Shown: positions 52,881 through 62,080, counted from the first letter of the stretch. The stretch is DNA of 64,000 nucleotides from Methylobacterium sp. E-005 (GCF_022829725.1 NZ_JAKSYG010000240.1:1-64000), one strand, 5' to 3'. Notes: generated by a model from the letters alone, not told the origin. Numbers and translations are program-made.

Positions 52881-55634
52881 ATGCCCGCTCCGAAGAAATC
52901 GCGCGCCGCGTCCGTGTCGACCACGTCCGCCAAGGCGTCGAAGCCCGAGCTGAAGCCGCTCGACACCTATCTCGCCGCGTTGCTGAACCCGGCACTCAAC
53001 CGCAACCGGCCGGCGCCGATCGAAGCGCCGCCCCCCGAGGCACCCGCGCGTCCGGGCAAGCCCAAGGGGCGCGGCGGCAAGGGCGGCCCCGCGCAGGCCG
53101 CGACCCGCCGAGCGGAGATCGCCCGCGACGGCTTCGCGGAGGCGCCCCAGGCCGGTTTCGCGCTGGGCGACGCCGCGGATGTCGACCCGCGGCTGGCCCA
53201 GGCCCTCGGCCTGACCCCGCCGGAGGACGGCCCGGTGCCGGAGGGCGCCGACCTGCCCGATCCCGGCGGCGACGGCGGGGCGTCGGCGACGGTGACGGCG
53301 CTGGAGCGGCTGCTCATCGAGGGCAACCCGCTGTTCAAGGACGGCCAGACCTGGGTGCCGCACCGCCCGGAGCGGCCGCAGAAATCCGAGGGTGGCGTCC
53401 GTTTCACGCTGAAATCGGAATTCACGCCGGCCGGCGACCAGCCGAAGGCCATCGCCGAACTGGTCTCCGGCGTGCAGGCCCATGAGCGCGATCAGGTGCT
53501 GCTCGGCGTCACCGGCTCCGGCAAGACCTTCACGATGGCCAAGATCATCGAGGAGACGCAGCGGCCGGCCCTGATCCTGGCGCCCAACAAGACGCTGGCG
53601 GCGCAGCTCTACGGTGAGTTCAAGGCGTTCTTCCCCGACAACGCTGTCGAGTACTTCGTCTCCTACTACGATTATTACCAGCCCGAGGCCTACGTTCCGC
53701 GCTCGGACACGTTCATCGAGAAGGAATCCTCGATCAACGAGCAGATCGACCGGATGCGCCACGCCGCCACCCGCGCCCTGCTGGAGCGGGACGACGTGAT
53801 CATCGTCGCCTCGGTCTCGTGCATCTACGGTATCGGCTCGGTCGAGACCTATACGGCGATGTCGTTCACGGTGTCGCTCGGCGAGCGGATCGAGCAGCGC
53901 CAGCTCATCGCGGATCTCGTGGCGCTCCAGTACAAGCGGATCCAATCCGACTTCGCCCGCGGCACCTTCCGGGTGCGCGGCGATTCGATCGAGCTGTGGC
54001 CGGCCCACTTGGAGGATCGCGGCTGGCGGATCGGCCTGTTCGGCGACGAGGTCGAGAGCATCGTCGAGTTCGATCCGCTCACCGGCAAGACCCTCTCCGA
54101 ATTGAAGTTCGTGAAGGTCTACGCCAACTCGCACTACGTCACGCCGCGCCCGACGCTGCAGCAGGCGATCAAGGGCATCAAGACCGAGCTGAAGGGCCGG
54201 ATCGAGGAGTTGACCAAGATGGGCCGCCTCATCGAGGCGCAGCGCATCGACCAGCGCTGCACCTTCGATATCGAGATGATCGAGGCGACCGGCGCCTGCA
54301 ACGGCATCGAGAACTATTCGCGGTATCTCACGGGGCGGAAGCCGGGCGAGCCGCCGCCGACCCTGTTCGAATACCTGCCCGACAACGCCCTGGTCTTCAC
54401 CGACGAGAGTCATGTCACCGTGCCGCAGATCGGCGGCATGTACCGGGGCGACTTCCGCCGGAAGGCGACGCTGGCCGAATACGGCTTCCGGCTGCCCTCC
54501 TGCCTCGACAACCGACCGCTCCGCTTCGAGGAATGGGACGCGATGCGGCCGATGACGGTCCACGTCTCGGCAACGCCCGGCAAGTGGGAGATGGAGCAGA
54601 CCGGCGGCGTCTTCGCCGAGCAGGTGATCCGGCCGACCGGCCTCGTCGATCCGGTGATCGAGATCCGTCCGGCCCGCAGCCAGGTCGATGATCTGCTGGG
54701 CGAGGTGCGCGAGGTGGCGCAGGCCGGCTACCGGACGCTGGTGACCACGCTGACCAAGCGCATGGCCGAGGACCTCACCGAGTACCTGCACGAGAACGGC
54801 GTGCGCGTGCGCTACATGCACTCCGACATCGACACGCTGGAGCGGATCGAGATCATCCGCGACCTGCGGCTCGGCGCCTTCGACGTGCTGATCGGCATCA
54901 ACCTGTTGCGCGAGGGCCTCGACATCCCGGAATGCGCCCTGGTGGCGATCCTCGACGCCGACAAGGAGGGTTTCCTGCGCTCGGAGACCTCGCTGATCCA
55001 GACTATCGGCCGCGCCGCCCGCAACGCCGACGCGCGCTGCATCCTGTACGCGGACAACATCACCGGCTCGATGGAGCGGGCGATGGCCGAGACCGAGCGC
55101 CGCCGCGTCAAGCAGCTCGCCTACAACGAGGAGCACGGGATCACGCCGCAGAGCGTGAAGCGCGGCATCGCCGACATCCTGAGCAGCGTGTTCGAGCGCG
55201 ACCACGTCCAGGTCGATACCGGGCTGGCCAAGGACGCCATCACGGTCGGCCACAACCTCAAGGCCGTACTGGCGGATCTGGAGAAGCGGATGCGCGCGGC
55301 CGCAGCCGATCTCGATTTCGAGGAGGCGGCCCGCCTGCGCGACGAGCTGAAGCGGCTCCAAGCAACCGAGTTGCTGGTCTCCGACGATCCGATGGCCCGG
55401 CAGGGGGACGTGGAGCGCGAAGCCGGCAAGTTCGGCCGGAAGCCGCCGCGTGGTGGCGGGGGCAGCCGCATCGCCAAGCCCGACCTCGACAATATGGGCC
55501 CGGGCACGGACCGGGAATTGCCGGTCGGCGGCCTAGCCCCGTCTTGGCAGGAGCGGCCAAAGCCGCGCTCGACGCAGGGGCTCGGCGGGCAGAAGCCCAA
55601 GTACAAGGGCGGCGGGGGACGGAAGCGGGGGTGA
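52881..55634 (+). CDS. uvrB: excinuclease ABC subunit B
   Basis: Damage-verifying helicase of nucleotide excision repair. Residues about 1-170 are an extra low-complexity Ala/Pro/Lys-rich N-terminus. The core then starts at RFTLKSEFTPAGDQPKAI, with Walker A GVTGSGKTFTMA (about 211), YYDYYQPEAYVP (the beta-hairpin that probes damage), VFTDESHVTVPQI, LTKRMAEDLTEYL, IGINLLREGLDIPEC and QTIGRAARN. A UvrC-binding UVR domain (ADLEKRMRAAAADLDFEEAARLRDEL) precedes a basic Gly-rich tail. 917 residues, against about 670 in E. coli. ATG at 52881 is the only start before a continuous coding character. Confidence 0.96.
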   Translation: MPAPKKSRAASVSTTSAKASKPELKPLDTYLAALLNPALNRNRPAPIEAPPPEAPARPGKPKGRGGKGGPAQAATRRAEIARDGFAEAPQAGFALGDAADVDPRLAQALGLTPPEDGPVPEGADLPDPGGDGGASATVTALERLLIEGNPLFKDGQTWVPHRPERPQKSEGGVRFTLKSEFTPAGDQPKAIAELVSGVQAHERDQVLLGVTGSGKTFTMAKIIEETQRPALILAPNKTLAAQLYGEFKAFFPDNAVEYFVSYYDYYQPEAYVPRSDTFIEKESSINEQIDRMRHAATRALLERDDVIIVASVSCIYGIGSVETYTAMSFTVSLGERIEQRQLIADLVALQYKRIQSDFARGTFRVRGDSIELWPAHLEDRGWRIGLFGDEVESIVEFDPLTGKTLSELKFVKVYANSHYVTPRPTLQQAIKGIKTELKGRIEELTKMGRLIEAQRIDQRCTFDIEMIEATGACNGIENYSRYLTGRKPGEPPPTLFEYLPDNALVFTDESHVTVPQIGGMYRGDFRRKATLAEYGFRLPSCLDNRPLRFEEWDAMRPMTVHVSATPGKWEMEQTGGVFAEQVIRPTGLVDPVIEIRPARSQVDDLLGEVREVAQAGYRTLVTTLTKRMAEDLTEYLHENGVRVRYMHSDIDTLERIEIIRDLRLGAFDVLIGINLLREGLDIPECALVAILDADKEGFLRSETSLIQTIGRAARNADARCILYADNITGSMERAMAETERRRVKQLAYNEEHGITPQSVKRGIADILSSVFERDHVQVDTGLAKDAITVGHNLKAVLADLEKRMRAAAADLDFEEAARLRDELKRLQATELLVSDDPMARQGDVEREAGKFGRKPPRGGGGSRIAKPDLDNMGPGTDRELPVGGLAPSWQERPKPRSTQGLGGQKPKYKGGGGRKRG

Positions 55635-55648
55635 GTGCCGCTGACGCC

Positions 55649-55861
55649 TCACGCGGCCTCGTGGTCCCGGCGATACAGGGCGGCGGACTCACCGGCATCG
55701 ACGATCGCCTGCGCGATCCGGACGACGAGGACGTTGCAGGCCTCGTCGTAGGCCTGCGCATTCGCTTGGACGGCCGATTCCACGATGGTCCCCACCTGCT
55801 CGCGCACGATCTCGCGGGCGGTGCGCAGCGCGTCGGCATAGGGCTCGAACGGTCGGGGCAT
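55649..55861 (-). CDS. small hypothetical protein
   Basis: A 70-residue helical protein: MPRPFEPYADALRTAREIV, then REQVGTIVESAVQANAQAYDEACN and VLVVRIAQAIVDAGESAALY. No motif recognised; acidic and basic residues alternate, so it is probably soluble. ATG at 55861. It converges with uvrB, with 14 bp between stops, and is divergent from the ankyrin gene. Confidence 0.5.
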   Translation of the reverse strand: MPRPFEPYADALRTAREIVREQVGTIVESAVQANAQAYDEACNVLVVRIAQAIVDAGESAALYRRDHEAA

Positions 55862-55999
55862 CGTTGAACTCCCGAGATGCCAAGTCCTCCGGCATCGGTA
55901 GGGGGCTGGAACGAGCATCGCGCCAAAACTGTTCCCGGGAACGCTGAACCGCAGTACCGCATCGGCCCGGATCAGATCCGGCTGTGAGACGAGCACCCG

Positions 56000-56524
56000 A
56001 TGGCTTCAGACCCGAACGCGCGCCCCACCCTCGACGACGACACCCTGGCCTTCGCGGCCCGGGTCTTCCAGTACGCCCGGATGGGCCACGCGGAGGAACT
56101 CGCGGAGCTGTTCGGGCAGGGTCTGCCGGCGAACCTGCGCAACGACAAGGGTGACAGCCTGCTGATGCTCGCCGCCTATAACGGTCAGGCCGAGGCGGCC
56201 CGGGTGATTCTGGAGGCCGGCGGCGACCCGGAACTCGCCAACGATCGCGGCCAGACGCCCCTCGCCGGTGCGGCCTTCAAGAACGATCTCACGATGGCGC
56301 GGCTGCTGCTCCAGCACGGGGCCGCGGTGGATGGGACCGGCGACGGCAGCCGCACCGCCCTGATGACGGCCGCGATGTTCGATCGGACCGACATGGTCGA
56401 CCTGCTGCTCCAACATGGGGCCGACCCGAACCGGCGTGACGCCTCCGGCCAGAGCGCCGCCGATATGGCCCGGGCCATGGGCGCTCAGGCGACCCCGGGG
56501 CAGCTCGATGCGGCGGGGCGCTGA
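56000..56524 (+). CDS. ankyrin repeat protein
   Basis: A 174-residue protein made of about four ankyrin repeats: NDKGDSLLMLAAYNGQAEAARVILEAGGDPEL, NDRGQTPLAGAAFKNDLTMARLLLQHGAAVD and the third with TALMTAAMFDRTDMVDLLLQHGADPN, then a capping helix. The N-terminal helix (DTLAFAARVFQYARMGHAEELAELF) caps the stack. It binds a protein partner; no signal peptide, so cytoplasmic. Bacterial ankyrin proteins of this size next to catalase genes are known, but no such neighbour exists here. It converges with the HigA gene. Confidence 0.92.
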   Translation: MASDPNARPTLDDDTLAFAARVFQYARMGHAEELAELFGQGLPANLRNDKGDSLLMLAAYNGQAEAARVILEAGGDPELANDRGQTPLAGAAFKNDLTMARLLLQHGAAVDGTGDGSRTALMTAAMFDRTDMVDLLLQHGADPNRRDASGQSAADMARAMGAQATPGQLDAAGR

Positions 56525-56527
56525 GCG

Positions 56528-56848
56528 TCAGCTCCGATCTGCCACCGTCACCTGCCGGGCCGGCACCACGGCCAGCGTCAGCCCAAGGGCGGCGATCACC
56601 CGTTGTATGGTGTCGAGACTCGGATTCCCGGTCTGCGAGAGAGCCTTGTAAAGGCTCTCGCGACCGAGGCCACTGGCATCCGCGACAGACGCCATGCTGC
56701 GCGCCCGTGCGATGTCACCGAGCGCTCGCCGGAACGCCGCGGGATCGTCTTCCTCAAGGACCGCCGAGAGGTAGGCAGCGGCCTCCTCGGGTGTGCGGAT
56801 ATGGACCGCCACATCGAAGGGCCGCGTGGGTGTCGTGGTACCGGCCAT
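56528..56848 (-). CDS. antitoxin, HigA-type helix-turn-helix
   Basis: A 106-residue transcriptional repressor and antitoxin. RTPEEAAAYLSAVLEEDDPAAFRRALGDIARARS leads to the HTH SMASVADASGLGRESLYKALSQTGNPSLDTIQRVIAALGL (key ASGLGRESLYKAL), then LAVVPARQ. This is the family of addiction-module antidotes paired with small RelE-like killers. It lies 11 bp after the toxin gene, in the order toxin first, as in HigBA. Confidence 0.9.
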   Translation of the reverse strand: MAGTTTPTRPFDVAVHIRTPEEAAAYLSAVLEEDDPAAFRRALGDIARARSMASVADASGLGRESLYKALSQTGNPSLDTIQRVIAALGLTLAVVPARQVTVADRS

Positions 56849-56859
56849 GCGATGCCTGC

Positions 56860-57153
56860 TCAGACCGTCCGTGCCAGATCGCGTGCCCGGGCGATGTCTC
56901 GGGCCTGCGAATCCGTGTCGCCGCCGCAGAGCAGGATGACGATCCCGCCATCGGCGCGCTCGACGAAGTAGACACGGTAACCGGGACCTGTATCGATCTT
57001 CATCTCGCTCACCCCGCCGCCGACCGGGGCCACGTGCCCGCGATGCCCCTCTTGAAGACGCACGATCCGGCGCAGGATGCGGGCCCGTCCGACTGTGTCG
57101 CGAAGCCGGCCGATCCACCGATCGAACACCTCCGCAGTCAACACTTCGGCCAA
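56860..57153 (-). CDS. RelE/HigB-type toxin
   Basis: A 97-residue mRNA-interferase-like protein. It has FDRWIGRLRDTVGRARILRRIVRLQEGHRGHVAPVGGGVSEMKIDTGPGYRVYFVERADG and ends VILLCGGDTDSQARDIARARDL, all in the order of the addiction-module killer family (key GPGYRVYF and GGDTDSQARDI). It probably cuts mRNA in the ribosome A site unless bound by its antitoxin. It is divergent from the PQQ dehydrogenase, 118 bp away. Confidence 0.9.
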   Translation of the reverse strand: MAEVLTAEVFDRWIGRLRDTVGRARILRRIVRLQEGHRGHVAPVGGGVSEMKIDTGPGYRVYFVERADGGIVILLCGGDTDSQARDIARARDLARTV

Positions 57154-57271
57154 AACTGTATCCCGTAAGATACGACCGTTCGCAACCGCCCGCCGCTATC
57201 CAGCCTCCGCGGGGACGGTCAACCAGAAAACAGGGAAACGAAACGCCGTGCCGCCCATCACTTGGATCGAC

Positions 57272-59014
57272 ATGAAATTCTGGCTCGCTTGCGCAGGGCT
57301 GGTCGCGGCGCCGTACGCGGCCTCCGCCGCGGAGACCCCCTGGCCAGCCTTCGGCCACGATCCCAGCAATCGCAATTTTTCCGAGCTGACGCAGATCGAC
57401 CGCGGCAACGTCGCCCGGCTGCGACCCGCCTGGATGTTCCAGACCGGCATCACCGGCTACTTCCAGGCCCAGCCCGTGATGGTGGACGGGACGCTCTACC
57501 TCTCCACCACGCAGAACAACGTCGCAGCCCTCGACGCGAGGACCGGCAAGCCGCTCTGGACCTACACGCACAGGCCACGCACGGAAAAGATCTTCGGCCC
57601 GCCCTCGAATCGCGGGCTCGCGGTCTCCGGCGGCCTCGTCTTCGAGGCGACCATGGACGGGCGGCTGATCGCCCTCGACGCCAAGACCGGCAAGATCGTC
57701 TGGGACAAGGAGGCAGTCCGCCCGGAGGAGGGCGAGACCGAGACCGCCTCGGGGCTGGCGGCCACCCTCGGCGGCAAGCCCGTGCAGGGGTCGAGCCGGC
57801 TCGGCTTCAAGATGCCGCCGCTGGTCGCCGACGGGCTGGTGATCGTCGGCGTCACCGGCGCGGGCTACGGCCTCCACATCGAGGACGAGGCTGGCGGCCT
57901 CGACGGCGGCGCGGTGGTGGGGATCGAGGGCGGCTACGGGCGGCGCGGCTGGCTCGCGGCTTACGACGCGAAGACCGGCGCGGAGCGCTGGCGCTGGTAC
58001 GTCACGCCCTCGGAGGGCTGGGAGGGTGGCTACGTCGAGAAGACCGCCGACGGCACGCCGCTCCACCGGGACATCCCCGCCGAGAAGGCGGCTGCGCCGA
58101 CCAACCGCGACGCGTGGCGCGTCGGCGGCGGCTCCCTCTGGATGACGCCGGCCTACGATGCCGATCTCGGCCTGATCTTCCTCGGCACCGGCAACCCGGC
58201 GCCGCAGAATTTCGGGCTCTCCCGCCCTGGGGACAACCTCCACACGATGTGCCTTGTGGCGCTCGACGTGAAGACCGGCCAGCTGCGCTGGTACTATCAG
58301 CAGGTGCCGCACGACGAGTGGGGCTACGACGTTGCCGCGCCGCCCTTCCTGCTCGATGGCCCGAACGGCGCCAAGGCGGTGGCCTCGGCGAGCAAGACCG
58401 GCTGGATCTACGTCCACGACCGGGCGACCGGGAAGCTGCTTGAGCGCTCGGCGCCGCTCCTCGATCAGAAAAATCTGTTCGCGCCACCGACAGCCCAGGG
58501 CACGGTGGTGGCGCCGGGCCCCCTCGGCGCGGTCTCGTGGCCGCCGACCGCCTATGACGGGCGCCTCGCCTACGTGCAGGTTCGCCACGGGGCGACGACC
58601 TACACGGTGAAGACCGTGCCGGCCGCCGCGGGCCGGCCGGAGATCCGTTATACGGAGACCGGCGAGGCCAAGGACGAGCCGTCCTTCAGCACGCTGACCG
58701 CCGTCGACTTGAAGAACGGCGGTACGATCGCGTGGTCGGTCCGTGCGGCGAGCCGGCTCTCGGGCGGCACGCTGGCGACCGCAGGCGGCCTCGTCTTCTC
58801 CGGCGAGGAGGACGGCCATCTCGACGCCCACGATGCCCGCGACGGCAAGGTGCTCTGGCGCTTCCAGTGCGGCGCGGGAATCAGCGGGCCGGCCATGACG
58901 TACGCGCTGGATGGTCGGCAGTACGTGGCGGTGGCGGCGGGCGGCGCCTCCTACACCAAGGCGTCGGGCTTCGGCACCGGCGACGCAGTGCTGGTCTTCG
59001 CGCTGCCCGATTGA
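57272..59014 (+). CDS. PQQ-dependent dehydrogenase (quinoprotein, no cytochrome domain)
   Basis: A 580-residue periplasmic beta-propeller oxidoreductase using pyrroloquinoline quinone. Signal peptide MKFWLACAGLVAAPYAASA, then the propeller: WPAFGHDPSNRNFSELTQID, FQAQPVMVDGTLYLST, ALDARTGKPLWTY, ALDVKTGQLRWYYQQVPHDEWGYD and GGLVFSGEEDGHLDAHDARDGKVLW. There is no C-terminal heme-binding CxxCH, so it is not a quinohemoprotein. The segment that carries WDYD in many relatives reads WGYD here, so the substrate and metal are uncertain. Adjacent vicinal cysteines of MxaF/XoxF are absent. ATG at 57272 opens the signal peptide. Confidence 0.88.
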   Translation: MKFWLACAGLVAAPYAASAAETPWPAFGHDPSNRNFSELTQIDRGNVARLRPAWMFQTGITGYFQAQPVMVDGTLYLSTTQNNVAALDARTGKPLWTYTHRPRTEKIFGPPSNRGLAVSGGLVFEATMDGRLIALDAKTGKIVWDKEAVRPEEGETETASGLAATLGGKPVQGSSRLGFKMPPLVADGLVIVGVTGAGYGLHIEDEAGGLDGGAVVGIEGGYGRRGWLAAYDAKTGAERWRWYVTPSEGWEGGYVEKTADGTPLHRDIPAEKAAAPTNRDAWRVGGGSLWMTPAYDADLGLIFLGTGNPAPQNFGLSRPGDNLHTMCLVALDVKTGQLRWYYQQVPHDEWGYDVAAPPFLLDGPNGAKAVASASKTGWIYVHDRATGKLLERSAPLLDQKNLFAPPTAQGTVVAPGPLGAVSWPPTAYDGRLAYVQVRHGATTYTVKTVPAAAGRPEIRYTETGEAKDEPSFSTLTAVDLKNGGTIAWSVRAASRLSGGTLATAGGLVFSGEEDGHLDAHDARDGKVLWRFQCGAGISGPAMTYALDGRQYVAVAAGGASYTKASGFGTGDAVLVFALPD

Positions 59015-59071
59015 CCGTGGCCAAGCTTGACGGGAAGGGTTCCTGCCAGAGGCGGGGGCTCTTTCCGGACC

Positions 59072-59509
59072 ATGACAGAGGCGCAGAGCACGGACGGCAC
59101 GATCGAGCGGGCGCAGGCCCAGCCGACCGATCGCGGACCGCCGGTGATCCGCACCATCGCGATGCCGGCCGACACCAACCCGGCCGGCGACATCTTCGGC
59201 GGCTGGCTGATGGCCCAAATGGACCTGGCGGCCGGCAACGTCGCGGCCCGACGGGCCCGGGGGCGCTGCGCCACCATCGCGGTCGATGCGATCACCTTCC
59301 ACCACCCGGTCTTCGTGGGCGACGAGGTCAGCCTCTACGCGTGGTTGGTAACTGTCGGACGCTCGTCCCTGCGCATCCAGGTCGAAGTCTGGCGGCGCGA
59401 GCGGGCGAGCGAGGCGACCATGAAGGTGACGGAGGCAACCTTCACCTTCGTGGCGATCGGCGACGACCGCCGCCCGCGGCCGGTGCCGCCGGAGCCGGCC
59501 GGGCACTGA
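59072..59509 (+). CDS. acyl-CoA thioesterase, YciA type
   Basis: Hydrolyses acyl-CoA esters. The 145-residue hotdog protein has the family active-site block NPAGDIFGGWLMAQMDLAAG (with the catalytic Asp), AVDAITFHHPVFVGDEVSLYAW and a C-terminal EATFTFVAIGDD. An N-terminal disordered leader of about 35 residues is longer than in E. coli YciA; the ATG at 59072 was preferred to one at 59027 because that part is non-conserved. It follows the PQQ dehydrogenase on the same strand by 57 bp. Confidence 0.9.
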   Translation: MTEAQSTDGTIERAQAQPTDRGPPVIRTIAMPADTNPAGDIFGGWLMAQMDLAAGNVAARRARGRCATIAVDAITFHHPVFVGDEVSLYAWLVTVGRSSLRIQVEVWRRERASEATMKVTEATFTFVAIGDDRRPRPVPPEPAGH

Positions 59510-59715
59510 TCGGGACACGGGCGATGCACGTCCGATCTGGGACCGCCCGATTGCAGAATGGGCTGCGGCGGCGCCCGGCGAAAACCAAAATAAAATCGCC
59601 GCTTCCGCACGTTGGCCCGGATCGCGCATGGTGTCGGTCTGTCCGGCTTTGACAGCGGTGCCGATCCGAGGCGCGCGTCACCGGCGGCCGCACGTCGAGG
59701 GATCGGAACCACACG

Positions 59716-60849
59716 ATGGCGCAGCGGTCGGGACACGCCTTCAAGTTCGGCATCGAGGAGGAGTTCTTCCTGGCTGGCGCCCGCTCGCGGGGCGCGCCGC
59801 GCGCGTCGATCCAGGGGTTCCACGACGCAGCGAAACGCCTGGGTTCGGTCGAGCGGGAACTCCTCGAGAACGAGGTGGAGATCTGTTCGCAGCCGACGGC
59901 GAGCGTCGACGAGGCGCGGGCGGCGCTGGGCGATCTGCGCGACAAGCTCCAGGCGACCGCCCGCGCGCACGGGCTCAAACTGTTCGCCGCCGGCACGCAC
60001 CCCACCGCCGTCTGGGCGGTGCAGAAGGAGACCGACAAACCGCGCTACCGCGGGATGATGGACGACCTTCAGATCACCGGGCGCCGCTCCGTGGTCGCCG
60101 GCCTGCACGTCCATGTCGAGGTGCCGCGCCCCGAGCAGCGAGTGGACATCATGCGGCGGATCTACCCGTTCCTGCCGCTGCTGCTCGCCCTCTCAACCTC
60201 CTCGCCGTTCTACGATCGCCGTCGCACCGGGCTGCACGGCTACCGGTTGCGGGCCTATGCCGAGTTGCCCCGCACCGGGCTCCCCGAACTGTTCGACGAC
60301 GACGCCGACTACGCCCGCTATGTCCGGGTCATGACTGCGGCCGGCGCCGTGCCCGATCCGACGTACTTCTGGTGGCACATCCGTCCGTCGATCCGATACC
60401 CGACCTTGGAGCTGCGCGTCGCCGACAGCTGCACGCGGCTCGACGACAGCCTGACCATCGCCCAGCTCTACCGCTGCCTCGTCCGTCTGCTCGACCGGCG
60501 CCCGGACATCCATGCCGGCCTGACCGGGGCCTCGCGGGGGTTCGTGATGGAGAACCTGTGGCGGGCCGAGCGCGACGGCACGGGCGCGTCGCTGATCGAT
60601 GAGACGGCCGGGCGCGCCGTTCCTTTGAGCGACGCGCTGGACGCGCTGCTCGATCTGATCGCCGAGGACGCGGCCGCGCTCGGCTGCACGGCGCAGGTGG
60701 CGCACGCCACGGTGATCGCGCGAAACGGCTCGAGCGCGGCCGGCCAGCTCGCGGCCTACGCGGCCGCGCGCGACGGTGGTGCCAGCGAAGGCGCGGCGTT
60801 GAAGGCGGTCATCGATTGGCTCGCGCGGGAGACGGCTCCGGTGGGCTGA
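59716..60849 (+). CDS. carboxylate-amine ligase, YbdK/GCS2 family
   Basis: A 377-residue enzyme of the glutamate-cysteine ligase type 2 family, which joins an amine to a glutamate gamma-carboxyl with ATP; YbdK members have weak GCS activity and their true substrate is unknown. Blocks: FKFGIEEEFFLAG (metal-binding Glu), VERELLENEVEICSQP, VAGLHVHVEVP (HxH), PLLLALSTSSPFYDRRRTGLHGYR and LELRVADSCTRLDDS. ATG at 59716. Glutathione-like roles and ergothioneine precursors are conceivable, but egtB is 35 kb away. Confidence 0.88.
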   Translation: MAQRSGHAFKFGIEEEFFLAGARSRGAPRASIQGFHDAAKRLGSVERELLENEVEICSQPTASVDEARAALGDLRDKLQATARAHGLKLFAAGTHPTAVWAVQKETDKPRYRGMMDDLQITGRRSVVAGLHVHVEVPRPEQRVDIMRRIYPFLPLLLALSTSSPFYDRRRTGLHGYRLRAYAELPRTGLPELFDDDADYARYVRVMTAAGAVPDPTYFWWHIRPSIRYPTLELRVADSCTRLDDSLTIAQLYRCLVRLLDRRPDIHAGLTGASRGFVMENLWRAERDGTGASLIDETAGRAVPLSDALDALLDLIAEDAAALGCTAQVAHATVIARNGSSAAGQLAAYAAARDGGASEGAALKAVIDWLARETAPVG

Positions 60850-60901
60850 TGGACCGGCCGAGGGCGGCCGGCCTTGTGAGCCGTGCGCGTCTGAAGGCTT
60901 G

Positions 60902-61939
60902 CTACCCCACCATCGGCGGGTTCAGCCGGGCGAAGCCCTCCTGCCGGTGATACGGGAAATGCGGATAGGGCACCGCGGTCTCGCTGGCGGCGTCAAGTCC
61001 GGCGATCTGTTCGGCCGTGAGCGACCATCCGACCGCACCGAGGTTGTCCCGGAGCTGGTCCGCGTCCCGGGCGCCGATGATCACGGAGCAGACGGTCGGC
61101 CGCTGGATCAGCCAGTTGAGCGCCACCTGCGGCACGCTCCGGCCGGTCTCCAGGGCGACCACCTCCAGCGCATCGACGACCCGGTAGAGCTTTTCCTCAT
61201 CGACGGGCGGCCCGTAAGACGCCGTCTCGTGGAGGCGGCTCCTGTCCGGAAGCGGGGTTCCCCGCCGGATCCGCCCGGTCAGGCGTCCCCAGCCGAGCGG
61301 GCTCCAGACCAGAGCGCCCACCCCCTGATCGGCGGCGATCGCCATCAGGTCCCACTCATAGTCGCGCCCGATCAGCGAATAGTAGACCTGATGCGCCACG
61401 TAGCGCGGCCAGCCATGCCGGTCGGCGAGCGCCAGGGCCTTCATGATCTGCCAGCCGGCGAAGTTCGAGACGCCGACGGAGCGGACCTTGCCGGCGCGCA
61501 CGAGCGCATCGAGGGTGGACAGCACCTCCTCGACCGGCGTCGCCGCATCGAAGGCATGGAGCTGGAGGATGTCGATATGATCGGTGCCGAGGCGCCGCAG
61601 GGCGTCCTCGACCGCCCGGATCAGACGATGGCGCGACGTGCCAGCCTCGTTGGGACCGTCGCCCATGGGCAGGCCGGTCTTCGTCGAGATCAGCACCTGG
61701 CCGCGCCGACCTTTCAGTGCCGCGCCCAGCACCTCCTCGGAGGCCCCGTGGGAATAGACATCCGCCGTGTCGAACAGCGTGACGCCGGCCTCGATGCAGA
61801 TGTCGACCAGCCGCCGCGCCTCCGCGACGCCGGTGTTGCCCCAGGCGCCGAACAGCGGCCCCGTCCCCCCGAAGGTGCCGGCGCCGAAGCTGAGAACCGG
61901 GACTTTCAGGCCGGAGCGGCCGAGGTATCGATGTTCCAT
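60902..61939 (-). CDS. aldo/keto reductase
   Basis: A 345-residue NADPH-dependent TIM-barrel oxidoreductase. LGRSGLKVPVLSFGAGTFGG opens the barrel; the catalytic tetrad is Asp and Tyr in LFDTADVYSHG, Lys in VLISTKTGLPMG and His in ILQLHAFDAATP. The C-terminal block SVIIGARDADQLRDNLGA binds NADPH. It belongs to the AKR11/12-like YajO/PhdY group by these blocks. Divergent from a LysR-type gene 141 bp away, which is its likely regulator. Confidence 0.93.
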   Translation of the reverse strand: MEHRYLGRSGLKVPVLSFGAGTFGGTGPLFGAWGNTGVAEARRLVDICIEAGVTLFDTADVYSHGASEEVLGAALKGRRGQVLISTKTGLPMGDGPNEAGTSRHRLIRAVEDALRRLGTDHIDILQLHAFDAATPVEEVLSTLDALVRAGKVRSVGVSNFAGWQIMKALALADRHGWPRYVAHQVYYSLIGRDYEWDLMAIAADQGVGALVWSPLGWGRLTGRIRRGTPLPDRSRLHETASYGPPVDEEKLYRVVDALEVVALETGRSVPQVALNWLIQRPTVCSVIIGARDADQLRDNLGAVGWSLTAEQIAGLDAASETAVPYPHFPYHRQEGFARLNPPMVG

Positions 61940-62080
61940 GGTGCGGTCCTTTCGGCGCGACGGGGCAGGGGAGCGGGCGTGCCGGGCCGGAGAGGCAGCC
62001 GGTCCGCGCCGAGCGATAGACCGGGCCATGGCGGTGCCATAGACAGCTCATCAGCACAGCATCTGTGACGTGAAGGACCG

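Noticed and set aside
52575..55361. Long open frame on the minus strand opposite uvrB (over 900 codons)
   Set aside because: It mirrors uvrB codon by codon, has no family motif and is rich in Arg, Gly and Asp, which is the usual result of reading a high-GC gene backwards.
57272..59014. XoxF or MxaF methanol dehydrogenase
   Set aside because: No vicinal cysteine pair, WGYD instead of the methanol-dehydrogenase motif, and no xoxG/xoxJ or mxa genes nearby.
56528..59629. Long minus-strand open frame spanning the PQQ dehydrogenase and thioesterase
   Set aside because: Only its last 106 codons are a real gene (the antitoxin). The rest is antisense to two well-supported genes.
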